DNA of 64,000 nt from Verrucomicrobiaceae bacterium UBA7681 (GTDB taxonomy: Bacteria > Verrucomicrobiota > Verrucomicrobiia > Verrucomicrobiales > Verrucomicrobiaceae), in the NCBI GenBank assembly GCA_002482965.1, contig DLGZ01000052.1:1-64000 (forward strand), given 5' to 3'. The notes below the pieces were generated by a model, which searched no databases, had not been told where the DNA came from, and was given only the letters and a program-made list of their open reading frames with translations. Within the stretch, counting starts at the first letter, position 1; each line of letters starts with the position of its first letter. Both the position numbers and the translations under genes were made by a program. Of this stretch, positions 43,022-52,009 are shown piece after piece.

Positions 43022-43906
43022 TCAGACGTCACACACCATCGCAGCGTGCCGTAGCGCGAGAATCGGATCATCCCATGTCGGGATGAATTCATGAGCAACG
43101 AAGTCGTGGTAGCCGATTTCCAGCAGAGCCTGCATGACGGCCGGATAGTTGATCTCTTGATGCTCGTCGAGTTCACAGCGGCCAGGATTGCCGGCAGTGT
43201 GGATATGGCCGATGTAGTCCTGATGGAGGCGCAAGCGGCGAATGATATCGCCGTTCATGATGCTGACGTGGTAGATGTCGAAGAGCAGCTTGAAATTGGG
43301 GCTGCCGATGTTTTTGATGAGATCGACGCAAAAATCCACATCGTCACCAAAGTAGCCAGGGTGGCCCTTCATCGGGTGGGAGCTGTCGCGGGAGTTGAGG
43401 TGCTCCAAAACCAGCGTGACACCTTTCTTTTCGGCGAGCGGCAGCACATGCTTCCAGACATCCAGACATGAATGAATAGCCTTGTCACGGTCCATGCCGT
43501 CAAACTTCATGCCGGTGAAGGTGATGACCTTTTTACTACCGACATCGGCGGCGAGGTTGATGGAATCGGTGAGCTTGGTGACGACTTCATCGCGGAATTC
43601 GGGATTGCACGGTCCTTTGGAGAAGCCGTGGCTGCCGACGAGGGAGATGTCGAGGCCGAGCGCCTTCACATCGGGATAGTATTTGCTGTCGATGCCCTCC
43701 ATGCCCACGAGACCGATGTCCTTGCAGTGCTTGGCCAGGACCATTGTGTCCATGGGTTTGAAGCACCAGCCCATGACGGTGTGCTTGATGCCATGGTTTT
43801 TGATGACGTAGGCAGGATCAGCTGCGGCTTTGCCGATGGATTGAGCGCAGAGGCGCGAAGCAGCGGTGGCAGCAAGCGCTGATGCGAAGAAATGGCGACG
43901 GTTCAT
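43022..43906 (-). CDS. Exported sugar-phosphate isomerase/epimerase-like TIM barrel protein
   Basis: The N-terminus NRRHFFASALAATAAS is a Tat-type signal, so the protein is exported folded. The rest is a xylose-isomerase-like TIM barrel: KHTVMGWCFKPMDTMVLAKHCKDIGL, LVLEHLNSRD, LLFDIYHVSIMNGD and GHIHTAGNPGRCELDEHQEINY. It has the conserved Glu, His, Asp and His metal ligands of the hydroxypyruvate isomerase-like group. The substrate is unknown. Such exported Tat TIM-barrels are common in the PVC group. It is downstream of mnmE, 27 bp away. Confidence 0.85.
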   Translation of the reverse strand: MNRRHFFASALAATAASRLCAQSIGKAAADPAYVIKNHGIKHTVMGWCFKPMDTMVLAKHCKDIGLVGMEGIDSKYYPDVKALGLDISLVGSHGFSKGPCNPEFRDEVVTKLTDSINLAADVGSKKVITFTGMKFDGMDRDKAIHSCLDVWKHVLPLAEKKGVTLVLEHLNSRDSSHPMKGHPGYFGDDVDFCVDLIKNIGSPNFKLLFDIYHVSIMNGDIIRRLRLHQDYIGHIHTAGNPGRCELDEHQEINYPAVMQALLEIGYHDFVAHEFIPTWDDPILALRHAAMVCDV

Positions 43907-43933
43907 GGTTGGTGAAGACAAACGCTGTCAGGA

Positions 43934-45277
43934 TCACTTTCCTATGCAGAACGTGGAAAAGATGACATCGAGGATGCGCTCGACATCGACCTGTCCAATG
44001 ACGTCACCTAAAGCCTGAAGTGCCTCTCGAATTTCGAGCGCGATGAATTCGGGAGCCTCATTGCCTTCGAGGGCCGCCCTGGCAGCCAGCAGGCACCCGG
44101 CGCTGCGCTCGAAGGCAGCCTTGTGCCGCGCATTGATCGCAATGGGGTGATCCGTAGCGAGTGGCCCCGCAGTGGCTATCACAGCACGAATGGCATCGCG
44201 CAGCGGTTCGATGCCCTCACCAGTAAGACAAGAGAGCGGAATGGCACCAGCCTCGCTGCTCCAGTCGGCGTGAATGCCGAGATCGCTTTTGTTCAGGATG
44301 AGAATACGGCGGCGGGCGAGTTCGGGCGAAAGCCTGAGCCTGCCGTTCTCACCTGGCAGACTGCCATCCACAACTTCAATGACGAGGTCGGCACGTTCCA
44401 GTTCGCGTTCAGTGCGCTGAATGCCCACGCGCTCGATGTCGTCACCGGCATCACGCAGGCCGGCAGTATCCACAAGGCGCAGCGGAATGCCGTGCACTTG
44501 GATGATCTCCTCAATGGTATCGCGGGTGGTGCCTGCCGTGGGGCTGACGATGGCGCGCTCAAAGCCCAGCAGGACATTGAGCAGGCTGCTCTTACCAACG
44601 TTGGGGGCCCCTGAGATGACCGTCCGGGCACCATGTCGCAGGATTCGGCCCTGTTCAGAAGTGGCAATGAGTTTTTGCGCACGCCCGAGCACGGCATCGA
44701 TGCGACGTACTAGATCCGCCCCTGTTTCGGGCGAGATGTCCTCCTCGGGAAAATCAATGTAGGCCTCAATGTGGGCGAGCACAGGAATAATCTCCTGCTG
44801 CATCGCAGTAGCTTCGCGACCGATCGCACCGCCGAGCTGCTCATTGGCAGCACGGAGCGCGAGCGTGCTTTGTGCATGGATCAAATCCATCACGGCCTCG
44901 GCCTGCGTGAGGTCCATTTTGCCGTTTAGAAAAGCACGCTGAGTGAATTCTCCCGGATCAGCGGCACGTGCCCCACAGGCAAGCCAGCGGTCCAGAACAC
45001 GCTGGGTGACAAGAACGCCACCATGACCGTGGAATTCGATGATGTCCTCGCCCGTGTAACTCGCCGGCCCCTTGAAGTAGAGCAGCAGTCCATGATCCAG
45101 CGCACCTCCGTCCGCGTCCACAACGGGAACAAGATGCGCCTGTCGTGGCGTGACATTCAAAGGCAATCGTGCGACTTGGGATGCGATTTGCAGCGCCTGC
45201 GGGCCGGAAATGCGCACCACACTGATCGCAGCCTCTCCCAAGGCGGTGGAAATAGCGGCGATGGTGTCGTTGAGCAT
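43934..45277 (-). CDS. mnmE: tRNA uridine-5-carboxymethylaminomethyl modification GTPase MnmE
   Basis: With MnmG it modifies U34 of tRNAs. The 447-residue protein has the N-terminal tetrahydrofolate domain (AISVVRISGP; GEFTQRAFLNGKMDLTQAEAV), the GTPase domain with G1 GAPNVGKSS at residues 223-231, DTAG and NKSD, and the invariant C-terminal CIGK. The start at 45277 matches the family; an ATG at 45298 adds seven residues. Confidence 0.96.
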   Translation of the reverse strand: MLNDTIAAISTALGEAAISVVRISGPQALQIASQVARLPLNVTPRQAHLVPVVDADGGALDHGLLLYFKGPASYTGEDIIEFHGHGGVLVTQRVLDRWLACGARAADPGEFTQRAFLNGKMDLTQAEAVMDLIHAQSTLALRAANEQLGGAIGREATAMQQEIIPVLAHIEAYIDFPEEDISPETGADLVRRIDAVLGRAQKLIATSEQGRILRHGARTVISGAPNVGKSSLLNVLLGFERAIVSPTAGTTRDTIEEIIQVHGIPLRLVDTAGLRDAGDDIERVGIQRTERELERADLVIEVVDGSLPGENGRLRLSPELARRRILILNKSDLGIHADWSSEAGAIPLSCLTGEGIEPLRDAIRAVIATAGPLATDHPIAINARHKAAFERSAGCLLAARAALEGNEAPEFIALEIREALQALGDVIGQVDVERILDVIFSTFCIGK

Positions 45278-45421
45278 TAGCGATGGTGAGAGGGGCACGG
45301 CAAAAGTTCAAGAAGCGTTCCGGGAACTTGCAACAAAAGACTTCTTCAGCGCTGAAGTCTTGCTCCTTGAATATGCAACGTTTAAGCTCGCTAGGTTTCC
45401 AACCCAATTCCCCAGTCACGC

Positions 45422-46897
45422 ATGTTCACCCCTGCCATCCAAGACACCGCCATGGGCCCATGGGCGCCGAGGCATGTCTCGTGGCTGGAAATGGCCTTTT
45501 ATTTTGGTGGCGCCCTGCTGGTGGCCGCCTTGGGAACTTGGTGGATACTCCACCGCGATGGAAAAATCGGGCTGGATGAACCGGATACACGGCGCAAACT
45601 GCATCCGAAGGCGATTTCACGGCTTGGCGGTGCCCCGATTTTCCTAGCTGTCAGTCTGGCCTCGTTGGTGGCTGGCTACATTGGCGGACTTGGCTGGACC
45701 CGCTGGCTGCCTGTAGCCATTTGCAATGCCTTGATATTCAGCGTGGGCTTCGTGGATGATCTCAAGCCTCTGGGGGCCAGGGTAAAACTGGTGGGCCAGA
45801 TCGGCACGGCGTTAATTTTGTATGCCCTGGGCGTGTCGATCGACATTCTCAGCAACCCTTTCGGCGCAGGCGCGCTGACATTGGGATGGTGGAGCCTTCC
45901 GCTGACTCTGCTGTGGCTGGTCAGCATTCCAAACATCGTCAATCTGATTGATGGCATGGATGGGCTCGCGGGTGGTTTCGGCCTGTTTTTAAGCCTGACG
46001 CTCGCTTTCCTCGGTTATTACAGCGGCCAGCCTGATGTCTTGGTTGTCTCGCTGGCCATGGCGGGCGCACTGGCGGGCTTCTTGATCTTCAACCTCCCTC
46101 CTGCCAAGATTTTTTTGGGTGATGGCGGAGCTTATTTGATCGGGTTTTTTATCGCCTCAGTGTCCCTGTTCACCTCGAACAAAGGATCCATCATCGGCGC
46201 GCTGCTGGTCATCATCATTGCCCTCGGGGTGCCGATATTGGACACCCTGTTTGCCATCATTCGAAGAGCCATCCGGGGTGTTTCCATCTTCAACGCGGAT
46301 GCCGAACACATCCATCATCGGTTGATTCTTCTTGGCTACAGCAAGGGGGGCGCACTTGCGGCCTTGTATGCCGTCTGCCTGGCTCTGAGCCTGGTGGGAT
46401 TGAGCATCTTGATGATCAAGGGGATCGCGCTGCCAATGTTGGGTGCATTTTTGTTTTTGCTGGCACTGGGCACCGCCCGCTATCTGGGATACGTGCGAAG
46501 CTGGTCCAATTTCCGCACCCAGATCAACGAGACCATGGAGCGGCGCAGGCAGCGGGAATTTTTTCGGGCCTATGGTCGCGTACTGGACTTTGAGGTGGAA
46601 CGCTGCGCGGATCTTCAAAGCTTTGCCATCATGTTTCAGCATGGACTGGAACGCATGGGATTGAGCATGCACGCCCGGCCCGGCAGCCAGCCAGAGGTAT
46701 TTGCCTTGGGCGGCGGGATGAGTTTTACCATCCACCGTCCTCAGGACGACGTCGAGCTCAGCGAATGGCATCTGCGACTTGATGTGCTGGTGCCTGCGCT
46801 CGAACGCTGTCTGGAAAAATGGAAGGCTCTGCCCTCCAGCATTGAAATCGAATCTGCAGCAACTCCTCCCCATATTCCGCTCTCAGTCACGGCATGA
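45422..46897 (+). CDS. Undecaprenyl-phosphate sugar-1-phosphate transferase (WecA/TagO-like) with C-terminal extension
   Basis: The 491-residue protein begins the lipid-linked assembly of a cell-surface glycan. It has about eleven membrane segments and the MraY/WecA motifs: AISRLGGAPIF, VDDLKPLGARVKLVGQ, NLIDGMDGLAGGF, FLGDGGAYLIGF and the cytoplasmic DAEHIHHRLILLGYS loop. About 120 residues past the last membrane helix form a soluble extension (ERRRQREFFRAYGRVLDFEVERCADLQ ...) that plain WecA lacks. It overlaps the next gene by 4 bp. Confidence 0.9.
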   Translation: MFTPAIQDTAMGPWAPRHVSWLEMAFYFGGALLVAALGTWWILHRDGKIGLDEPDTRRKLHPKAISRLGGAPIFLAVSLASLVAGYIGGLGWTRWLPVAICNALIFSVGFVDDLKPLGARVKLVGQIGTALILYALGVSIDILSNPFGAGALTLGWWSLPLTLLWLVSIPNIVNLIDGMDGLAGGFGLFLSLTLAFLGYYSGQPDVLVVSLAMAGALAGFLIFNLPPAKIFLGDGGAYLIGFFIASVSLFTSNKGSIIGALLVIIIALGVPILDTLFAIIRRAIRGVSIFNADAEHIHHRLILLGYSKGGALAALYAVCLALSLVGLSILMIKGIALPMLGAFLFLLALGTARYLGYVRSWSNFRTQINETMERRRQREFFRAYGRVLDFEVERCADLQSFAIMFQHGLERMGLSMHARPGSQPEVFALGGGMSFTIHRPQDDVELSEWHLRLDVLVPALERCLEKWKALPSSIEIESAATPPHIPLSVTA

Positions 46898-49425
46898 AAA
46901 ACAAGTCAGACCAGTTTGAAGAGGCCGTGGAAAAGATTCCACTGCTTGCCGGAGATGAAGCTGATGAGGTGGCCTCGCCATCTCGAATGGATGATGCACA
47001 GGAAGACGACTTCGAAGACGACGGCACGGCGGCTCAGGAGCGCAGCTATGATATCCCCGGCCCTGCATGGCAGGGATATGTCTTTGCTGCACTGCCCATT
47101 GTTGCCTGCATGTTCGGCGCGGGGCGCGAAACTTGGTCCAAAGGAGGCATCACCCTTCTGCTGGCCTTGGTGCTGATCTTCTTTGCTCCCAAGCGCAAAC
47201 TGCCGCCGATAGCGTTGTTCGGCCTGCTCGGCGCATTGCTCGCTCCGCTGCTCTCGTTTCTGCCTGCCGATTGGTTGTTTAAGCCTCCTGCCTGGCAGAC
47301 GGCCTTGGTCCAGGACTGGGACATCCATCTGTCTAAAAGCCTGACTCCACAGTCCGCCGTAACAATGGAGGCATGGCTCTTCTTTGCCACCTGCTGTGCC
47401 TGGCTCGCCTGGTGTCTGACACGTGGTTTTTCAGACCGCCAACGCCGGGCCATGATCCAAATCCTCACCTTTGGCGGAATCCTCCTTTGCGTGCTCTCAA
47501 TCGTTGATGGAACCAAGTCGATCAGTATTTCTTGGTGGCCACGCAATCAGACAGAATGGGGCAATGCATTTGGCCCCTTTGCCAATCGCAATCACATCAG
47601 CAGCATCGCCGCCATGACCTGCGTGCTCTGTGCTGCGACCGCCTTTGATGCTCATAAGCGCAAATCCCGCTTGTGGATCCCTTGTTTGCTCGGGTTCCTG
47701 CCGCCGGTCATCTGCCTTTACATGAACAGTTCACGCGCAGGCCTGATCTTGCTGTTTCTTGGCATGACCACCTGGTTTGGCACTATTGCCATGCGCCGTG
47801 GGTTCTTTAAAAAACTGGCTGTTTCCACCTCTCTGGTCTTTATCATCTCCACCTTGCTGGTCATGTCCGGAGGAGACGTCTCCAAGCGGCTTACATCAGG
47901 AGGCCTTGCAGGTTTTGTCTCAGACAACAGTCGTGGCTCCTTGTTTGTGGAAAGCCTCAAGATGTCCCTTGATTCCCCTTGGACTGGCATTGGACTCGGA
48001 AATTTCGATGCTTTGTTCCCTCAATTTTCCGGCATGTCTGAGCACGTACGCCGCATCATCCATCCGGAAAGTGACCTGCTCTGGCTCCTGGCGGAAGGCG
48101 GATTACTGACACTCCTGCCCGCGCTGCTGGTGCTGTTTTGGATTTTTCGTTCCACCGGCCCCTGGTATGGCAAGAAAAAGAAGCGCAAATCAGGCATGCA
48201 GGATCGGCGTCTGCGCAATGCCGCCGCCATCGTCTTCGGTATCGGAGCCATCCACGGCCTGGGTGATGTGCCCAATCATGGTCTCGGGTATGCACTCTTC
48301 ATGGCCCTGCTGGCGGGAATCGCGATTCGACCACGTAGGCTGCCAAACGCAGCCTCCTTGCCACAACGCCTGGCCTTCCGTCTGTGTGGAGTCATGCTGC
48401 TGGCACTTGGTGCGGCGTGGACGGCCATAGCACTGGGACATCCGGTTTTGCCGGGCACTAGTGCGGCGGAAGTCTTGCGAAGCCGTGCAGGTAAGCTGGC
48501 AGATTCCGGTTCTCCTGCGGGCGCGCTGCCGCTCATGAATCAAGCCATTGAAATGGTGCCGATGGATTTTCGCTACTACTACGAAAGGGCGTGTATGCGC
48601 CTTCGTCTCGGCCAGCCCAAGGAGGCTGCTTTGCTGGATTTTTCTCGCTCACGTGCGCTTGATCCGACTTACGCTTTGACCTGCTACACAGAAGGACTGT
48701 TCTGGCTCGACTACGAGCCTCAATATGCAGTCATCGGCTGGCGCGAATTCCTGCGCCGTTATCCGGAGGCAGCCCCCGGCGACTACGGCTATTACCGTCA
48801 AATGATCAGCTATTCCTACCAGCATCCCGAACTGCGTGAGCCACTTTGGACGCTGGCCACAACATCGGAATTAAAATTCGAGTTTCTGAGGAGTGTGCAG
48901 GCCCGGGATGAATTCGACCGCTGTTTGAGAAGCATCCTTGTTCAGCAACCAGATCTCAAAGGTTTGGATCCAGTGCATCGGGAGAACCTCTTCAGCATGT
49001 GGTATCAGTATGGCAATCAAGAGGCGCTCATCTCGGCTTTGGAAACCAACCTCAAATGGCGGGACGACGGCTGGCGCATTCTTGCGGAACACTACGCCCG
49101 CAATTCCGATTTCCAGCGCGCCTGTCAAACCGCCCTCCCCTACCTGCCCTCGGTCATTCGCACCTCCCCGGGAACCAGCACCGACATCCCGACCTTGGAG
49201 CGTGCCCTGCTTTTCAATCCAACCGATGCCCTACGCGGCATTGATTTATTTCAGGCACAAAAAGTCCAGGGAGATGTGGACGGGGCCCTGCGCACGCTGG
49301 AAAAAGTAGCCGCATTCCCCAATGCCCCTGCGTACGTCCGCCAGGAAATCGCCACTTTATACATGATGAAACAGGATTTTCGCCGTGCATGGGAAAACCT
49401 GCGGGACGCGATGCAAAAGCGCTAG
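46894..49425 (+). CDS. O-antigen ligase/polymerase-like membrane protein with TPR tail
   Basis: The 843-residue protein has an acidic N-terminal tail of about 55 residues, then about eleven membrane segments. The Wzy_C region is centred on GNAFGPFANRNHISSIAAM and the MNSSRAGLILLFLGM and SLDSPWTGIGLGNFDALFPQF motifs. From about residue 510 the C-terminal third is soluble with TPR-like pairs (YYYERACMRLRLGQPKEAALLDF). It may join or polymerise glycan units. Translational coupling to the WecA-like gene suggests that they serve the same surface polymer. Confidence 0.87.
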   Translation: MKNKSDQFEEAVEKIPLLAGDEADEVASPSRMDDAQEDDFEDDGTAAQERSYDIPGPAWQGYVFAALPIVACMFGAGRETWSKGGITLLLALVLIFFAPKRKLPPIALFGLLGALLAPLLSFLPADWLFKPPAWQTALVQDWDIHLSKSLTPQSAVTMEAWLFFATCCAWLAWCLTRGFSDRQRRAMIQILTFGGILLCVLSIVDGTKSISISWWPRNQTEWGNAFGPFANRNHISSIAAMTCVLCAATAFDAHKRKSRLWIPCLLGFLPPVICLYMNSSRAGLILLFLGMTTWFGTIAMRRGFFKKLAVSTSLVFIISTLLVMSGGDVSKRLTSGGLAGFVSDNSRGSLFVESLKMSLDSPWTGIGLGNFDALFPQFSGMSEHVRRIIHPESDLLWLLAEGGLLTLLPALLVLFWIFRSTGPWYGKKKKRKSGMQDRRLRNAAAIVFGIGAIHGLGDVPNHGLGYALFMALLAGIAIRPRRLPNAASLPQRLAFRLCGVMLLALGAAWTAIALGHPVLPGTSAAEVLRSRAGKLADSGSPAGALPLMNQAIEMVPMDFRYYYERACMRLRLGQPKEAALLDFSRSRALDPTYALTCYTEGLFWLDYEPQYAVIGWREFLRRYPEAAPGDYGYYRQMISYSYQHPELREPLWTLATTSELKFEFLRSVQARDEFDRCLRSILVQQPDLKGLDPVHRENLFSMWYQYGNQEALISALETNLKWRDDGWRILAEHYARNSDFQRACQTALPYLPSVIRTSPGTSTDIPTLERALLFNPTDALRGIDLFQAQKVQGDVDGALRTLEKVAAFPNAPAYVRQEIATLYMMKQDFRRAWENLRDAMQKR

Positions 49426-49537
49426 GAAATGACGACTGCATCCTTTGCATGCCTGAAGCGGCTGGCATGACTAAAAGTACCCCGGTCATTCCATCGAACG
49501 CATTGCCTTTGTCCGCTAGCCCGTTATTCTAAGCCCC

Positions 49538-50011
49538 ATGCCCGACACCGACATTGTGCCCCATATCGAACCGGCAACCATCGAAGACCTGCCTCAGTTG
49601 GTGGAACTCCTTCTTGCTTTGTTCAGTGAAGAAGAAGATTTCAAACCAGACCGCTCCAAGCAGGAGCACGGCCTGCGCCTCATTCTTGAGCAGCCCAACC
49701 GCGGCCGCATTTTTGTGCTGCGCACGGAACACAAGGTCATCGGCATGATCAATCTGCTCTTCACCATCAGCACCGCAGAAGGTGGTCTGGTGCTCATCAT
49801 GGAAGACGTCATCGTGCATCCGCAGCACCGCCGTCAGGGCTACGGCGGACGACTGCTCGAACACGCCATCGAGTTTGCTCGGGAGAAGCGCTTCCGCCGC
49901 ATCACCCTGCTTACAGACCGCATCAGCGCCGACTCGCAGTCCTTTTTCCAGCAGCACAACTTCCAGTTCTCCAAGATGATCCCGATGCGGCTCGTCTTTA
50001 ACGATCTCTAA
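49538..50011 (+). CDS. GNAT family N-acetyltransferase
   Basis: A 157-residue protein with the GNAT motif A, VHPQHRRQGYGGRLLEHAI, which binds acetyl-CoA, after a MIEDVIVHP-like strand. It contains IEPATIEDLPQLVELLLALF at the start and ITLLTDRISADSQSFFQQHNF at the end. The substrate is unknown. Confidence 0.9.
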   Translation: MPDTDIVPHIEPATIEDLPQLVELLLALFSEEEDFKPDRSKQEHGLRLILEQPNRGRIFVLRTEHKVIGMINLLFTISTAEGGLVLIMEDVIVHPQHRRQGYGGRLLEHAIEFAREKRFRRITLLTDRISADSQSFFQQHNFQFSKMIPMRLVFNDL

Positions 50012-50025
50012 ACCGGTCCGCCGTC

Positions 50026-50337
50026 ATGCACCCGCTCCTCGCCTTCTTCCCCCGGTCCGAAGGCGGCACAGCCAGGGTGCCGCGTGAGTGGCTGGAAGCC
50101 TCCGACTGGGCCATGCTTTTCACGCTCGGCACGCTGCTCTTCCTGCTGAGTGCGTTTGCCATGTGGGCCTGGCTCATCTGGCGGCGCACTACCATGCCAG
50201 AGCCGCACATCAAACTGATCATGGAGCTCGAAGATGAATCTGCAGGCGAAGCCCGCACTACCACGCCCGTAGAGGCACCTGAAACGCGGGCTCCTTGGGA
50301 GCAAGCACCCGACTGGTGGAAGAAAGTGGACCTTTGA
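50026..50337 (+). CDS. Small single-pass membrane protein
   Basis: The 103 residues contain one membrane helix (MLFTLGTLLFLLSAFAMWAWLIW) and a charged C-terminal tail. It starts 14 bp after the acetyltransferase stop, and the PrsW-like gene starts 7 bp after its stop, so the three are probably co-transcribed. No family recognised. Confidence 0.65.
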   Translation: MHPLLAFFPRSEGGTARVPREWLEASDWAMLFTLGTLLFLLSAFAMWAWLIWRRTTMPEPHIKLIMELEDESAGEARTTTPVEAPETRAPWEQAPDWWKKVDL

Positions 50338-50344
50338 ATCCTGC

Positions 50345-51973
50345 ATGAGCGAGCATCGTTCTCTTTTTCACGGCTGGCGTGCGCGCACCCACTATCTCAC
50401 GCGCAATCGTCGTTTCCTGCTGCGTACCGCAGCCAGCATCATCGCCACAGGAATGATCATCGCCTGTGTGATTGTGATCGGCAGCGTCAGGCAGGGAGAA
50501 CCAAAACAGAGTCAGTCTGAACTCTCCGCCTTGAGCCGGGTGCATGAAGAGTTTCACCGCCTCCGGTATGAAACCACCCCGCAGCCACGCCAGTTCGCCC
50601 TCTGGCTGCGCATGCTTCTCGCACAGCTCCCTCAATTGATGGAAGAAAACGATGCGAGCGCGTTTCAATTCTTCACTCAGACAGGGAAACTTGGCGGTTA
50701 TGCAGTGGCAGAGCTCATTCAGCAGCATGCCACCACGGATGCACCCGCCGGCTTGTTCCAGAGTTTTCTTGCCGCAGCGCTTGCTGGAGATCCCGCTGCG
50801 CTGCTGCAGCTGGAGCAAAACTCCCGTGCCTCGCCACCTGAAATGCTCGCAGCAGAGCTGCTCGGCAGCGTACAAAAACGCCGCAACAATATCCCGGCGG
50901 CCATGGCGGCGTTTTACACCGAGGGCCTTCACTTTGCGGATGCCACCACCTCGCGCGAAGAAGCCCTGCACCTGGCCGTGGCACAGCGTGACTTTAAGCT
51001 CCTGCGCACCATCGCCGCCCAGCCCGGCTGGATCGAGCATTGCCCTCCCCTGCTCCAGCACCATGCAGGCACTCTCCTCGGCGACGTCTGGATGCAGTGG
51101 CATGGCCTCATGCTTCACCGTCTCGATGAAATCCCCTATGGCATGCTCGGCCTCGCGCTCTTCGCAGCCGCTCTGTGGTATTTCATCCTGGTGCAGCACA
51201 GCGACCACGAACGCTGGCGCTGGGCGCGGCCCATCGTCGCCCTCATGGCCGGGGTGGCCAGCGTGTGGCCCACGCTCAGCATACTCGCCTATCAGGAGTT
51301 TTTTCAGGGCATGACCGCTGAGGCTCCCTTTCCTCACGATTTGATCTACTACATCGTGGGAGTCGGGCTGCGCGAGGAAGGCTGCAAGCTCATGCTCTTT
51401 GCGCTGTTCCTGCCATGGTTGATGTGGCGGCGCACTCCGGGTCTGGCACTGCTCACAGGTGCTTTTGTCGGGCTCGGGTTTTCGCTGGAGGAAAACATCG
51501 GCTACTACCAAAATTTCGGCGGCAGCATCGCCTGGACGCGTTTCCTCTCCGCCAACTTTCTCCATATCTCCCTCACCGGCATCTGTGCGCACAGTCTCTA
51601 CCGCATGCTGCTCACCCGCTTCGCTCGTGCAGATGAATTCATCGCCACCTTCCTGCTGGCCGTCACTGCGCACGGTGCCTACGACTACCTCTCTCCCGGC
51701 AGGCTCGATGACAACGGCTGGCTCTCCATCATTGTGCTCATTCTCTGCGCAGCACGTTTCATTGATCTCCTCGGCGAAGAAACCCGCCCCGTGCATCTCA
51801 CCATCTCACCACGGGCCGTCTTCATCTTTGGCTCCGCCGTTTTGATCGCCATTTCCCTCGTCCTTGGAGCCCTGAGCACGCACACCATGTCAGGCGTCGC
51901 CAAGGCCGGTCGGGAATGCCTCAGCATGGTTCCCATTGCTCTGCTGTACTGGCGGAAGTTTGAGCATACGTGA
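50345..51973 (+). CDS. PrsW-like intramembrane protease
   Basis: The 542-residue protein has an N-terminal membrane helix, an extracytoplasmic helical region of about 200 residues and a C-terminal membrane domain of about eight helices. The PrsW signatures are present: GVGLREEGCKLML around residue 340, GFSLEENIGYY around 380 and FLHISLTGICAHSLY. PrsW in Bacillus cleaves an anti-sigma factor. The long soluble N-terminal region is unusual for PrsW. No anti-sigma gene adjoins, so the substrate is unknown. Confidence 0.85.
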   Translation: MSEHRSLFHGWRARTHYLTRNRRFLLRTAASIIATGMIIACVIVIGSVRQGEPKQSQSELSALSRVHEEFHRLRYETTPQPRQFALWLRMLLAQLPQLMEENDASAFQFFTQTGKLGGYAVAELIQQHATTDAPAGLFQSFLAAALAGDPAALLQLEQNSRASPPEMLAAELLGSVQKRRNNIPAAMAAFYTEGLHFADATTSREEALHLAVAQRDFKLLRTIAAQPGWIEHCPPLLQHHAGTLLGDVWMQWHGLMLHRLDEIPYGMLGLALFAAALWYFILVQHSDHERWRWARPIVALMAGVASVWPTLSILAYQEFFQGMTAEAPFPHDLIYYIVGVGLREEGCKLMLFALFLPWLMWRRTPGLALLTGAFVGLGFSLEENIGYYQNFGGSIAWTRFLSANFLHISLTGICAHSLYRMLLTRFARADEFIATFLLAVTAHGAYDYLSPGRLDDNGWLSIIVLILCAARFIDLLGEETRPVHLTISPRAVFIFGSAVLIAISLVLGALSTHTMSGVAKAGRECLSMVPIALLYWRKFEHT

Positions 51974-52009
51974 AACGTCGCGCGACAGGGTTGTGCTTTG
52001 CACTTCGTC

